Positions 20,910 through 33,154 of a DNA stretch of 64,000 nucleotides are shown here, piece after piece (the first letter of the stretch is position 1; every line of letters starts with the position of its first letter). Location: NCBI RefSeq assembly GCF_029407905.1, contig NC_073634.1, positions 29,339,501 to 29,403,500 on the forward strand, given 5' to 3'. Position numbers and translations under genes: made by a program. Source of the DNA: Bubalus kerabau. Its lineage: Eukaryota > Chordata > Mammalia > Artiodactyla > Bovidae. A model generated the notes under the pieces. That model worked only from the letters and a program-made list of their open reading frames with translations. It did no database searches and was not told the origin of the DNA.

Positions 20910-23900
20910 GTAAGGCCGCTGGGCGACCCGCCGAAGGGGAAACGGCTCGCGGGCACCGCGGAGGCCCCGGACGGTTTTCGGGGTGCCGCCGAGCCTCGGC
21001 TGGGATCTCTGCCCGCCTAATCCTCGCCTCTTTTCTTGGGCCGCGGAGCCCGGAGGAGCGGTATGCCGGGCCTGGCTCCTGGCTAGGCCCCTTCCCCAGC
21101 CGCCGCCTCCGCTCTTGGCCGAGGTTGGGAGAGGCTCGGGGCCGGGAATTTTAGTTTGTTTCAACGTCTGAAAGTAAACTGCTTGTTCCTGTTCTCTGCG
21201 AGCATCTCTATCATCTGAAAGCACTGGGGCTACTCCAGGCCTTAACTCGTTCCTTCCTGGTGCATGCCTATATGAAAACACTACCTTTTCCCATTTGTTT
21301 CCTCATTAGCTTCTGCCCTCTGCGCTCCACTTCACTTCCTTGTTAAATCTTTCTCGCTCTTCTGTCTCTGCGTCCTAACACCTTCTTTTTCCTTAGTGAC
21401 TTTAAATCGTTTCTCTTTCTCTTCTCAGCCGACTCCGGGCTTCCTTCCCTGCCCTTCCCAGCAGTCCTTTTCGGATGTCTCTTTTTACCAGTAAAGCTAC
21501 TATCGTCAGTATTCCAAATCCACCAGAGGCCCATTAAGAATAGACTGACCAGTTTTAAGCGGCAGATCAGTTTTTTAATTAACTGAGCCAATATTCTTTT
21601 TAAAAAATTGTGTTATTAAATGCAGAGTGTGGAAATAGCCTTGAAGTTATTTTAAAAATGAAGAGCTCAGTGAGTGTTGTAAGAGTTATTTCATTTTTCA
21701 AGTTGCATGACCTCCAATGTCAGATTGACTAGCTCTAGAACATTTGCCCATTTTAAGCGTTTAATAGCGACTCACATTCATCAGTATTCAAGTTGGCTTA
21801 AAAACAACTTGGAAACTTTAGAGAGAAGACATAACAACAACTAGGAAGCTGTTTTGATGAAGGCACTGCTAACTACCTTTTAAAATAGGCTCTACATGTT
21901 TAATGTATCAAAATAAAGTTGGCGGGAGTCTTGTAAAAAGGATTATTTAGGAATTTGAGTAGTCTCAGTGTTATGTAGCTATTTTAGGAGAAACATTCTT
22001 TTTCGGTTAACAATCGTTTACAACTCCTGTGATGTGAGAATTACCGAGGTTTATTGCGGGATTAACACAGGAACTCATTTTATTTGCGCTACTGCGTGGA
22101 TGTAGAAGTGGTAAATTGTTCAGGGTAGATAGTGCAAGCCAGTATGTTCCAGTGGATGGAAAAGTATGCCACCAACACTGAATGTTAATAGACATTATTT
22201 CATTTACTTTTTCTGTTGGGCAATAGCAAAGTTACTATTGTTGGCCTACTTTTAAATAGTGCATTTCTAAATAAATAGGCAGGTTATTCTAATTATTATT
22301 ATAGTAGTCTTTTCCAAGTGTACAGCCTTCTAAAAAAATACAGCTAAAATTACACTATTGAATAGTGGTAATTTATTAAAGGAATGATTTTGTAGGCTTC
22401 TTGAATGGACAATGGTTTCAATAGCACTTTTATTTAGTATTTTAACAGATTTTGTTAGTCCACAGATTTTCAGGGATAATTCTGATTTTTACTGTGCTGC
22501 TTTCTCTCAGTGGCTTCTTTGTCTATTTTTTTTAAATGGTCGTTTGTATTTTCTCATCATTTATTTTTGCTCTCATAAAGTCTTACACAATTTCTGCAGT
22601 GTTTCTTTATGTTGCATTGTCAATATGGAATAGTATTTTTATTTGATCTTTCATAACCATTAAGATTTCCCCAGTTTCTTGGACATTATCCTTTCGATTT
22701 GTTCATGTTGTGATTCTTCTCTTAGATGTGACCAACAGAGCTTTAAACACCTGTTTTTTTATACTGGGTGTCTGATTTTCTGTAAAGACTTGAGGAATAA
22801 GTGAAAGCCTTTTCAGTTTGTCTGCTAGGTCAGTAAATACTATTTTATGTTAGTAATTCACATATAATTATCAAATCCCTTAAGAATACATCATTTAAAG
22901 AAGTGGGATAGTGTCTAAAATAAGAACACCTCGTTCACAATTTGACAAGGTCAGAAAAAGTGGCTCTCATTGACAGTTTATTTTCTTACACAATTTTTTT
23001 TATGGAGTCCTTTGAATTAAAATGTTGTGTGGATAGACTCTTGGCATTTGTGGAAGAGTAGAATTTGCCATTGGATTGTTTAGCAATCATAGTGTTTCAT
23101 TAAAAATTGGCTGAGCCTATAATGGAAGAATTGCACACATGTCCTTGTTAGGTGGATTGGCAAACATTTATTACACATGATGCTGGGAGTGAATGTTCCC
23201 CCTTAACACAGACACACACACACATTGGTGTTAGTTACACATTTTGTCTACATTAAATGAATATTTGTATACTATGTGTAATTATTTAGAAATATTTTTT
23301 GACATCTAACGTAGAAAGTAATAAAATAGTATGATCCTAACTCTACAGTAGTCCTTCATAAGATATTAATAGCATGAGTAAAATTAATTTATTAAAATAA
23401 AACTCATAGTATTTTACTTTTTTGTGAAATATGACTTTCACAGTTCACTGATTTTAAGAAGAAATTAGTTGACAAAAAACTGACAGTTTCAGAGTTCTAA
23501 GAGTTACAAGTTTCTCAAATTACAAAATTTTCAAGTAATACTTGGTTGAAAATTACAGGGAGCAGTAAGGATTTGGGAGAATATGGATTTTCAATGATTT
23601 TTTCACATTATAACTGATTCTTTTAATTTTTCCTTAGTGAGCTAATTTCAGAATTTGGATTGAAACTAAATACTGAATTTATTTTAGCAACTTTAAAGTT
23701 TTATTTTAGAATATATTATATATTCTATCAGAATTTTGAATTAGGAGGATGGATTAATTGGGGATTTGAGATAAGATTCCTGGAAATTGAGAAAACCCCA
23801 GAAGTGTAATCTAGATTACCGTCCATCTTGCTGTCCTGTACTCAAACTCAACAGTCAAGGTAAAATATTGTAGATTAGGAAGTATTGATTTTTATAGTTT

Positions 23901-25744
23901 TTGCTTAATCATAAAATTTATAGAATGACAGAGGTTGTCATCAGCTTCTAGCAGCTGACCTCACAAGTATAGGTGAAGAAAAAGATACATGGAGTTCAAT
24001 ATCCATTTTATTTTATTCTTGTTTTAGGTGGTGATACTTCTTTATATCAAAACATTGATTTAAAATAAAATAAATTTCAGTGTTTTAAACTAATTTAAGT
24101 ATGCTAATATCTCTGATTAGCCATTTTGGAATCTTTTTTCAAGTGAAATATTTCTAAGGTGATTTAACCTCCTTGTGTATATTTGACTTGAGTTACACTT
24201 TTCAGCGTTTTCTCTGGTTTGTCCCCAAACCACCACCGTTTAGAATGATTTGATCAAGTAGTCGAATCAGTGTTATAAAAATAAGTCTTCACTGAATTCT
24301 TGCTAAAATTACAAGACTTTCAGAAGTGTAGTCTGTCTACTGTAGTTTCATTTATCAGACTTTATGATTTTGAGATTTAGTTTTTAATATCATCTAGCAA
24401 CCTAGGAAACAAGTACATATGGTTGCTTATACCTTTTTTTTTTTCAGGTTTTCAGAGTGTTTTATTTGTACCCGTAATGTTAATAACAGACATAAACATT
24501 TTGCTCTGAATTATGGTTAAGTCATGATACAGAGTTTCTCAAGTTTTTTTCTTTTTCTGCAGCTAGCTTCTGACCACACCTTCTATACCATAACAGATGT
24601 GCACTTCATAATAACTTATTTAACTTTGAAACCCAGTAGTTTTAACAGTCAAGTGTAGCATTTAACTTCTTATAATTAAACATTTAATTGGTTTGTAACA
24701 TTTAAAGCATAGTTTGCTAATTTAAAGCTTTTATGACTTAATAAGTGTGATGGTAAACTAATGTGAAAATGGATTCAGAGTTTTCTTTTGGAGTATGTTG
24801 AAATATCAAGATTATGTTTATTGGCTTTAAATTGATTTCTTGAAAATTAAAGATCTTAAAGTTAAGAGACATAATACTAGTTGGAATATGTGCTTTGCAT
24901 CCTTTTGAACAAAAGATCTATTAAAACACGGTCTGAGGTTTAGAGAAGAGAGAAACATTGGAAGACTTCTATTTAATATTAAGGAACTTGTCTCACTTTG
25001 AGAGATGGGACCAGTAACTGGTGGTCATTTAGGAAGGGTCAGATCTGTGTCTGTCTGGCTCTGTTTTTAATCTCTGTAGAATGACCTTCACTTCAAAATA
25101 GGTGGTAAGTGAAAAGTACATTTGTATGAAAAACATGAAAAACCTTTTCATGGAAAACTTCTCAAATGTGGTTATGTCATTAGGTATAATTGAATTTGTT
25201 ATAAAAGAAAAAAGCCAGGTGTATAGATTTTGTTTGATAAGTAGTACATACCTGAGAAGTAGATTTGATGAATTTGTGAAGTTCTGAAGGATTTCAAAGC
25301 ACTTTTGAAAGCTTGAGAGTAATGTTACTGATTCTTAAGTATAATGGCATTTTCTTGATGTAGGTATGTATAAGTGTACTCCTAACCTTGAAAAGGGATG
25401 GTTAATAGATACTCTTATGAGTAGGAGAATCTAAAAGTGTTCATATAACTCATAGGTGCTTAAACTTGTCTTGGCAAAGAGTTTTTCCTTCTTCAGATTA
25501 AAACAGTACTTGAGTTAACGAACTGGCGTTATCTGTTGAACACAGGTGGCCCTTCTTAGTCTCTTACAAAGAGGAAATAAACTTAAAGCGACTCTAAAAA
25601 GATAGAATGTAAGGGAGATAAAATTTAGATATGAGGAGCTTCCTGTTACTTTTGCTTACTTTAGGTTACCAACCCAGTGAGAAGTAAAAAATCGGTAGAA
25701 CTTAATAGTATTTAGTCTGTAGGCTGCCCTGCTCCCCTGTGTGT
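20910..25744 (+). other. Start of a long first intron, free of recent repeats
   Basis: Begins with the GTAAGG donor. About 4.8 kb in which I find no BovB, Bov-tA, Bov-A2 or CHR copy, unlike the rest of the window. There is a short CA run at 23,210-23,224 and weak LINE-like AT-rich text. No exon could be supported: candidate acceptors such as the pyrimidine tract ending near 24,561 are not followed by a convincing exon with a donor. Confidence 0.5.
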
Positions 25745-25866
25745 GCTCTGTGCTCAGTGTTGTCTGACTATGCGACCCCGTGGACTGCAGCCTGCCAGTG
25801 TGCTCTGTCCATGGAGGTTTCCAGGCAAGAATACTGGAGTGGGTTGCCATTTTCTACTTTCCAGGC
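25745..25866 (-). repeat. BovA SINE monomer
   Basis: Reversed BovA: 'ctcagtgttgtctgactatg', 'cgaccccgtggactgcagcc', 'ccaggcaagaatactggagt', 'gggttgccat'. A small internal change replaces the usual 'aggctcctctgtcc' by 'agtgtgctctgtcc'. The head is absent. Confidence 0.85.
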
Positions 25867-27578
25867 AGGAGGCCCAACAAAACAGACAAAATCCTTGTCC
25901 ACAGAGATCTTATGTTCTGATAACAGACTCTTCCTTAGTTTACAACTGTGCTCCTTTCATGGATGACTTGAATTATGAGTGGGATTTGGCATGTGTGATG
26001 TTTTCTACACTTTGCTTAGAAGCTGTGATTAGAGCTTTCCTATTTTTAACAAGAGAGAAGGAAGAGGAGGTTTTCTATAACTGGACAAAAACTGGAATAT
26101 GAAAAGAGGAAGTAGGAAGGGGGAAATAGTGTTGTACCTAAGATTAAAATGTGAGCCAAAGATTAAAAAAAAAGAGAGATTCCTACATTAGGCATGTGGG
26201 AAGCTGGGGAAAACACCATTTACTGTCCAGTCTAGGATAGAGGAGTTCTTGGACAGGAGAATGGGAGAAAAGATGGAATAGTGGGAGAAGGGTAAACAGG
26301 GCTTTTAACAAGTCTGGTTTAAGTAACGGGATGTTCCTATAAAATATATGTTATTTGTGTTTGGAAAAGACCCTTTTCCTTTTGTGAACATAGTTGAAAG
26401 ATTAGTGGTTGGCCAGTACTGTCTGAAATACTGTCACTGATTTGTGACTGCTGATCTGTCTCTGGTTAGTTGACAGTTCTGTTGAGGTTAGCTGATGGAG
26501 TCAATCCATCTCTTAGTTTATTGTCCTCAAATTGCCCTGTATATCGAACTGCATCCCTTAATTCCATAGCTGTTTATGTATTATTTGAAGTTGTGCCTTT
26601 GTTTTCCTGCCTTGTAAGTTTCTGCATGATGTCCTGTTGTACTTAAGAGACAAAGCAGGTGCTTAGTTTTCTACTTTCTGTTCATAGCTTTTTTTAGTGA
26701 CCATCCAGTTTGGTAAAGAAGTCTCTTCTTGAGTTTACACAATACATTGCACACTTTTAAAGATAAGCATGAGAGATCTTTGATGTTTGTTTTTGTTTTA
26801 ATGCATAATTGTTTTTTTGCTTTCATTTATGAGTCATTCCGTCAGAGTCTCGTGATCTTGCTTGCTGCAGTGAATTGAGATAGATTTTTTTATTTTAAAG
26901 CAAATCAACTTCTGTTTATTTCAGTGCTCCAATATGAAAATGAACTCTAGTTCCATTCATGACCTAAGAGATTCCCTTTATAACACCTGAATAAGCCTTC
27001 AGAGTACTCGTTTCACTTTTAATGTATTTCTGTAACTGTATTTATCACTTTTATCAAAACTCTGATGTGCAGAACTTGAACTTTTGAATATATTAAAGAC
27101 TGTAATTCAGACAAGGTTCATTAAGCTGTTCAACATCTGGACATCTTTGAGTGCCTATATTTTAGACTGAAAAATGAAGCAAAAATAACCTTACTTGATT
27201 TCTAAAATTATCTTTCATAAAGTGTTGGTGATTCTAGGTCCTAAATGTAAGGAAATTGAGTTTAGCTTCTTTCTGTTCAACTGTTCTGGAGTGTTTTGAA
27301 TCAGAATGTAAAAGTGAAATAGTAACTTTTAGCTTAAGACATAATAGATTCAGTTATACTTTCATTTTGTTTTTGTTTTATAAAATCCGACTCTAGTTTG
27401 TAAGGGAAGTAGAGGCGTCTAAGGAATTGGTGATAATTTAGGATGTTATTACTCTTAACATCTTGAGTCTTTTTCTCAGTGATAGGTTTGTATTTTAGCT
27501 CAGTTTATTTGCTGTTGGGCTTTTGATTTATGTTGCTCTTTCTGCCTCTGTCTCTGCTTACTTGCTTTTTTTTAAGTA
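25867..27578. other. Intronic sequence, weak L2 trace only
   Basis: Bases 25,867-25,935 ('aacaaaacagacaaaatcct', 'gagatcttatgttctgataa') look like a reversed L2. The other 1.6 kb is unassigned, AT-rich, without a gene. Confidence 0.4.
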
Positions 27579-27695
27579 CAGGGTGGCCACCAAATCTGGA
27601 AACAACAATAAAAAACCATACACAATAAATGGTTTATTGATGTTATAGAATATGTTAACATAATACCTATGTTTTCAGACTTTATGACCATCCTA
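27579..27695. mobile_element. Mariner/Tc1-type miniature element (MITE)
   Basis: Imperfect terminal inverted repeats of about 25 bp: the left end CAGGGTGGCCACCAAATCTG pairs with the reverse complement of the right end 'cagactttatgaccatccta' (about 18 of 25 positions agree). Both ends abut TA (27,577-27,578 and 27,696-27,697), the mariner target duplication. The middle is palindromic ('caataaaaaaccat' against 'atggtttattg'). It is 117 bp with no coding capacity. Confidence 0.7.
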
Positions 27696-27980
27696 TAGAG
27701 TGGAATTCATGTAAGTAGGTCTTCTGTTTTTGTTTGGATATATATTAATTACATGGCTATTATGGAGTCAGGTATAAGGTATTGAATATAAAGGAGTAGA
27801 GATGCATAGTTAATGATAGAGAGCTGGCTAGAATAAGATTGATCCTGGGATTTAAGGGGACTGAAAACTATCTAACAAGGTAAAAATAAGTGTGATGGTT
27901 AGTTGGTTTGTAATATTTGGCTAATAAAGTTTGGGAGATGCTGGATAAGCAGTAGCTTCAGGACTATATTTGAGAGATGG

Positions 27981-28162
27981 TCTCGCGAAGAGTCAGACAT
28001 GACTGAGCGACTTAACTTTCACTTTTCACTTTCATGGATTGGAGAAGGAAATGGCAACCCACCCCAGTGTTCTTGCCTGGAGAATCCCAGGGACGGTGGA
28101 GCCTGGTGGGCTGCCGTCTCTGGGGCAGAGTCGGACACGACTGAAGCAACTTAGCAGCAGCA
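27981..28162 (+). repeat. Bov-A2 SINE, 5'-truncated
   Basis: Starts in the end of the first monomer ('cgaagagtcagacatgactg'), then the 'tttcacttttcactttcatg' linker and a whole second monomer ending in (GCA)n. A 10-base loss before 'cagagtcggacacgactg' shortens the last part. Confidence 0.9.
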
Positions 28163-28519
28163 GAGGTGCTGACCAAACAGTGATGCAGTTAAGAGTGTTT
28201 TTAGGCCTTAACCCTATTATTTGAGAGTAATGCCTTTGGTAATGGTAAAATTCTTACGTCACTTAAGAATGAAAACTGGTCTACGTCCACAGAGCTAGAT
28301 GAGAATGACTTTCACAAATATGTGTGAAGCATCTTTTCCAAAGATTTAGATGCATATTTCTGAATTTTTGCTACTCTTTGCTTTTAGGTAATGCTGTCCG
28401 ATGCTTGACACTGTTAACTTGTGTATGTTTGTAGGTATATATTAAGTGTAAGAAACCTTTGTACTAATAGGGGTTTATGTTTCTTGGAAACATTTCCAAA
28501 GGAAGGAAGGTGATAGGAA

Positions 28520-28715
28520 GCATAGACTCTATAAAGTCAGAATGCCTATATCCGAGTCCCTCTTCCATCATGCTATAGATGGGATAACTTAAAACAATTA
28601 CTTAATGTTTCTAAGCCTCAGTTTTCTCTTTTGTACAGTGAGGCTATTTCATAAAATTGTTGAGTTGGACTATTCCATGTGAAGTCGTTACCATAGAGCC
28701 TTGGAATGTGATAAT
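28520..28715 (+). repeat. MIR SINE
   Basis: Sense MIR: 'gcatagactctataaagtca', 'acttaaaacaattacttaat', 'gtttctaagcctcagttttc', 'gtacagtgaggctatttcat', 'aaaattgttgag'. Confidence 0.65.
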
Positions 28716-28984
28716 TTGAGTGCGTTCTCTTATTGCTATAACTGCTGTGACTACAGCTTCTAAATGATATTGGGAAATCAGAAGGCGGAAGGCCCTGTTT
28801 GAGATTCCCACTGAACCTTTTAATGATTCTGTGATTTCGTGAGGTATATATTCTTTCTTGGATTTAGTGGCCTTAATCTGTAATGTAATGTATTTGAGTT
28901 AGGACAGAGAGCTGGACCATATGATGTCTTGAGGTCCTTTTGATTCTTAAATTTAGAGCTCAGTTTTAAGATTATAATTTTCTT

Positions 28985-29078
28985 CCAAAGTATAAGCTAC
29001 ATAAGGATAACAACTATGTTTTGTGTGGAGATTATCCATTTATCTCTATTATGTAAACATTTGTTGAATACATTTTCC
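28985..29078 (+). repeat. L2 LINE 3' end
   Basis: 'aagctacataaggataacaa', then 'taaacatttgttgaataca', matches the sense L2 terminal layout. Diverged. Confidence 0.4.
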
Positions 29079-29370
29079 CATAAAAAACAATATCTTTTAG
29101 GGGGAGGAGAATAGAGAGTAAGAAGAGGAAAGGAAGGTTTGTATTCCTTCTCAAGAACTTGATGCTTATTGTGTTAAAGGTATGAACACAGATTCCTGCT
29201 CTTCAGTTTTTATTTAGTACATAAATAGTGTCTGCTAGCGTTAGATACTTTGGGGGACAAAGATTATCAGTCTGCCATGTGTGGGATGAGGAAGGGAGTA
29301 ATCGTGTATATGAATTGTCATACATGGTAAAAAGTAAAGATGCTATAAAGGAACTATAAGTGTATTTTAT

Positions 29371-29639
29371 TGGAAGGATTGATGCTGAAGCTGAAACTCC
29401 AATACTTTGGCCACCTGATACAAAGAAGTGACTCACTGGAAAAGACCCTGATGCTGGGAAAGATTGAAGGCGGGAGGAGAAGGGGATGACAGAGGATGAG
29501 ATGGTTGGATGGCATCACCGACTCAATGGATGTGAGTTTGAGTAAACTCCAGGAGTTGGTGATGGACAGGGAGGCCTGGTGTGCTGCAGTCCATGGGGTC
29601 GCAAAGAGTCGGACACGACTGAGCGACTGAACTGAACTG
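29371..29639 (+). repeat. BovB LINE, short 3' end with target-site duplication
   Basis: Sense BovB from 'ggaaggattgatgctgaagc' to '(gaact)n'. Flanks AAG(T/C)GTA(T/C)TTTAT at 29,358-29,370 and 29,640-29,652 form a 13-bp target-site duplication with two differences. It holds only the last part of the RT frame. Confidence 0.92.
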
Positions 29640-29949
29640 AAGCGTACTTTATATATTAAGAATCCTTATAAAATGTACAAAAAATCAAACGGCAGTATAA
29701 TTAGATTGTCTTACCTTGTAATTTGCTTTGTTCTCACTTTTAGAAATCAGATGCTTAAAAGGGAAAGCATCAGGGTTGTGAACTTCAGGAAAGTTTATGA
29801 CCTTAAGAACTATTACTTAACCTTAAGACTAATATTTGTGGAGGAGATCGATGAAAAAATAAATATATAATCCCATCGCATTTTGGCCTTTGTATTATGA
29901 AAATTTTTAATCCTATGGAATATTGTTAACAGTACACTGAGTTCCCATG

Positions 29950-30161
29950 TGAAAGTGAAAGTTGTTCAGTCGTGTCCGACTCTTTTCGACCCCATGGGAC
30001 TGCAACCTGCCAGGCTCCTCTGTCCATGGAATTCTCCAGGCAAGAATACTGGAGTGGGTAGCCATTCCCTTTTCCAGGGGATCTTCCCAACCCAGGGATC
30101 AAACCTGGGTCTCCCGCACTGCAGGTGGTTTCTTTACTGTCTGAGCCACCAGAGAAGCCCC
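29950..30161 (-). repeat. Bov-tA SINE
   Basis: Reversed BovA body ('gttgttcagtcgtgtccgac', 'ctctgtccatggaattctcc') followed by reversed tRNA head ('gggatcaaacctgggtctcc', 'ctgagccaccagagaagccc'). Complete. Confidence 0.93.
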
Positions 30162-30863
30162 TATATACCACCACCTAAATTCAATGGTATTTTATATTTT
30201 TGCCATATTTGCTTCATCCATAATCTTGTTGAACCATGTGAAAATATATTAGAAACATCATGTCATTTCACCCCTAAATACTTAAGTATGAATCTCCAAA
30301 AAATAACATTTCCTTTATACTTAAAATACTTATGTCATGCGTAGTATAGTTATCTAATTCCTAGAAGTCATGTAATCCTCAATCAGAATGTCTTCTATCG
30401 GTTTTTTCCTCTCCATACCAAGGTTTAGTGAAGGATCTTGCATTACATTGCATTTGCTGTTGTATCTCAATTCTCTTTTAAATTTAAGCGCTAGTTTTAA
30501 AAAATGAGTTTCTGAAGAGACCAATTATTTTGTAAAATGTCCTGTATTCAGAACTTCTCTGATTAACTTCACTGAAGACTGTTAAATTCAGGTGAACATC
30601 TGGCCGTGATACTTCTCATAGGGGACGCTGCTTCGTGTTACGTCGCGTCAGGAGGTGTTACAGAAGGACTGGTTGCACTGTTTGTGGTGCTGCTTCATGG
30701 CTGGGTTAAGGTGGTGATTGTTCAGGGTCTCCCTGGACAAGAAACATTTTCTCTTTTGAGATTACCAGGTAATTCATGGCATATTTTGTTACTACAGAAA
30801 TCTTTCTTCTTCAGACTTTGACTTAATGGGTTTATTGATATCTTTTTAAAAGATAGATCTGGA
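30162..30863. other. Intronic sequence, probable old L1M debris
   Basis: The 30,590-30,730 part ('tgcttcgtgttacgtcgcgt', 'gggttaaggtggtgattg') has the wording of an ancient L1M 3' region. A 71-codon frame over it is therefore not a gene. Elsewhere unassigned. Confidence 0.35.
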
Positions 30864-31083
30864 CAGGAGTTATCAAACCATAGCTTACTGGCCACATTTG
30901 GTCTGCTGCCTGATTCCATAAATAAAGTTTTATTGGAACACAGCCATGCTCATTTGTTTACATACTGTTTCACTGCTTTCCCACTACAGCGGCAGAGTTA
31001 AGTAGCGGTGACACAAACCATATGGCCCTGCAGAGCTCCAGATATGTACTGTTTGGTGCTGTATAGAATGTTTGCTGACCGCC
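30864..31083. mobile_element. Ancient non-autonomous DNA transposon (hAT-like)
   Basis: Starts 'caggagttatcaaaccatag' and ends 'gaatgtttgctgaccg'; the ends are imperfect inverted repeats (YAKCAAAC). The inside includes 'aataaagttttattggaaca' and 'cagccatgctcatttgttta', a widespread mammalian element. I am unsure of the exact family name. Confidence 0.6.
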
Positions 31084-31097
31084 CCCCCCACCCCCGT
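31081..31097 (+). repeat. C-rich run
   Basis: CGCCCCCCCCACCCCCG-type run immediately after the transposon end. Confidence 0.8.
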
Positions 31098-31104
31098 TTG
31101 TATT

Positions 31105-31649
31105 CTCCTTTTTCTCATCATATTTTTAGTAGTGGTATAAAACTGGTGTTTATATGTTGCCTCTCCTGTGTCCTGATGTATTATTCAAGGTATAATTGCT
31201 TTTCACATGGTTGAAATTGTGAAGTTTTGCTTATGTCCCCCCAAAGCATAAAATATATCTGGTTATAGTCCTATACATAGTGTATAAAATCACATGTTAA
31301 AAAACGAATATTTCAGACATAAAAAGAATAAAGAACCCCAGAGTACCCACTGTGCAGCTTTAGTTTAGACCATTACTGATACAGTTGAAGCCCTTCTATA
31401 GTCTTCCCTGGATACCATCCTTTCTTTCCCACTGTCTTGAATGTTGTGCCTTCTGTTGCATATACAATCTCCATGTATATATATGAATCTGTGTGTAACA
31501 TATAGAACTGTCTTAGATTTTGTAGTTTCTGTACATAATTATATATGGAATGTCTTTTTATACAATTAACCTTTTTTAACTTAACATTTCTGTAGAGTTC
31601 TTCCTTGTTGACCTATTCCTCTTTTTAAATAGTGTTGCATTGTATCCCA
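31105..31649. repeat. Ancient L1M LINE, left part
   Basis: 'atatttcagacataaaaaga', 'accccagagtacccactgtg', then 'tttttatacaattaaccttt', 'ctgtagagttcttccttgtt', 'agtgttgcattgtatcccat'. The text continues without a break at 33,155 after the younger L1 is removed, so the two are one old element. Confidence 0.55.
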
Positions 31650-31659
31650 TTGTGTAATT

Positions 31660-33154
31660 TTTTTCTTTTTTTTAAAAAATATATTTATTTTAATTGGAGC
31701 CTAATTACTTTACAATATTGTATTGGTTTTGCCATACAGCAACATGAATCCGCCACAGGTATACACGTGTTCCCCAGCCTGAACCCCCCTCCGACCTCCC
31801 TCCGCATACCAACCCTCTGGGTCATCCCAGTGCACCAGCCCAAGCATCCTGTATCATGCATCGAACCTGGACTGGCGATTCATTTCTTATATGATATTTT
31901 ACATGTTTCAATGCCGTTCTCCCAAATCATCCCACCCTCTCCCTCTCCCACAGAGTTCAAAAGACTGTTCTATACATCTGTGCCTCTTTTGCTGTCTCGC
32001 ATACAGGGTTATCATTACCATCTCTCTAAATTCCATATATATGCATTAGTATACTGTATTGGTGTTTTTCTTTTTGGCTTACTTCACTCTGTATAACGGA
32101 GAAGGCAATGGCAACCCACTCCAGCATTCTTGTCTGGAAAATCCCATGGACAGAGGAGCCTGATAGGCTGCAGTCCATGGGGTCGCTAAGAGTCAGATAC
32201 GACTGAGGGTCTTCACTTTCATGCATTGGAGAAGGAAATGTCAACCCACTCCAGTTTTCTTGCCTGGAGAATCCCAGGAACGGGGGAGCCTGGTGGGCTG
32301 ACGTCTGTGGGGTCACACAGAGTCAGACACAACTGAAGCGACTTAGCAGCAGCAGCAGCACTCTGTATAAAAGGCTCCAGTTTCATCTACCTCATTAGAA
32401 CTGATTCAAATGTATTTCTTTTTAATGGCTGAGTAATACTCCATTGTGTATATGTACCATAGCTTTCTTATCCATTCATCTGCTGATGGACATCTAGGTT
32501 GCTTCCGTGTCCTGGCTATTATAAACAGTGCTGTGATGAACATTGGGGTACATGTGTCTCTTTAAATTCTGGTTTCCTCGGTGTGTATGCCCAGTAGTGG
32601 GATTGCTGGGTCATAAGGCAGCTCTATTTCCAGTTTTTTAAGGAATCTCCACACTGTTCTCCATAGTGGCTGTACTAGTTTGCATTCCCACCAACAGTGG
32701 AAGAGGGTTCCCTTTTCTCCACACCCTCTCCAGCATTTATTGCTTGTAGACTTTTGGATAACAGCCATTCTGACTGGCATGAAATGGTACCTCATTGTGG
32801 TTTTGATTTGCATTTCTCTGATAATGAGTGGTGTTGAGCATCTTTTCATGTGTTTGTTAGCCATCTGTATGTCTTCTTTGGAGAAATGTCTATTTAGTTC
32901 TTTGGCCCATTTTTTGATTGGGTCCTTTATTTTTCTGGAATTGAGCTGCAGGAGTTGCTTGTATATTTTTGAGATTAGTTCTTTGTCAGTTGCTTCATTT
33001 GCTATTATTTTTTCCTATTCTGAAGGCTGTCTTTTCACCTTGCTTATAGTTTCCTTTGTTGTGCAGAAGCTTTTAATTTTAATTAGGTCCCATTTGTTTA
33101 TTTTTGCTTTTATTTCCAATATTCTGGGAGGTGGGTCATAGAGGATCCTGCCTG
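31660..33154 (-). mobile_element. Ruminant L1 LINE, 5'-truncated, nested in L1M
   Basis: Reversed L1 3' end: 3' UTR at left ('tattttaattggagcctaat'), then the ORF2 C-terminal region. On the - strand an open 100-codon stretch contains 'MANKHMKRCSTPLIIREMQ', 'RYHFMPVRMAVI' and 'GTLFHCWWECKLVQPLW', typical of L1 ORF2 C-termini. Candidate target duplication TTGTGTAATT (31,650-31,659) and TTGTGTGATT (33,155-33,164). The reverse transcriptase and endonuclease domains are absent. Interrupted by a Bov-A2. Confidence 0.88.
32097..32358 (+). repeat. Bov-A2 SINE nested in the L1
   Basis: Complete two-monomer SINE. A perfect 12-bp target-site duplication, CACTCTGTATAA, at 32,085-32,096 and 32,359-32,370 joins the two halves of the L1 3' UTR. 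It is therefore younger than the L1. Confidence 0.97.

Larger units (their letters stand above)
20280..21150. promoter_or_regulatory. CpG island
   Basis: A sharp switch from AT-rich flanks to very GC-rich, CpG-dense sequence with many CGG/GGC units. GC stays high until about 21,150 and then falls quickly into a pyrimidine-rich, AT-leaning intron. Such islands mark mostly broadly expressed promoters. Long frames on both strands here (up to 198 codons) are a by-product of few AT-rich stop codons. Confidence 0.9.

Noticed and set aside
20685..21281. 198-codon frame on the - strand in the CpG island
   Set aside because: High GC removes stop codons by chance. The composition is Arg/Gly/Ala/Pro-rich without domain signature, and it crosses the + strand splice donor.
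24545..24660. Possible exon after the pyrimidine tract and CAG near 24,561
   Set aside because: No donor at a suitable distance, stop codons in every frame nearby and no recognisable coding signal.
30606..30821. 71-codon hydrophobic frame as a membrane protein
   Set aside because: The DNA matches ancient L1M 3' text and the frame has no supporting context.
32680..33141. 153-codon hydrophobic + strand frame
   Set aside because: It is the antisense of L1 ORF2, which is AT-rich and gives hydrophobic antisense frames.
31660..33154. L1 as a possibly active element
   Set aside because: Only the 3' part remains; endonuclease and reverse transcriptase domains are missing and a SINE interrupts it.
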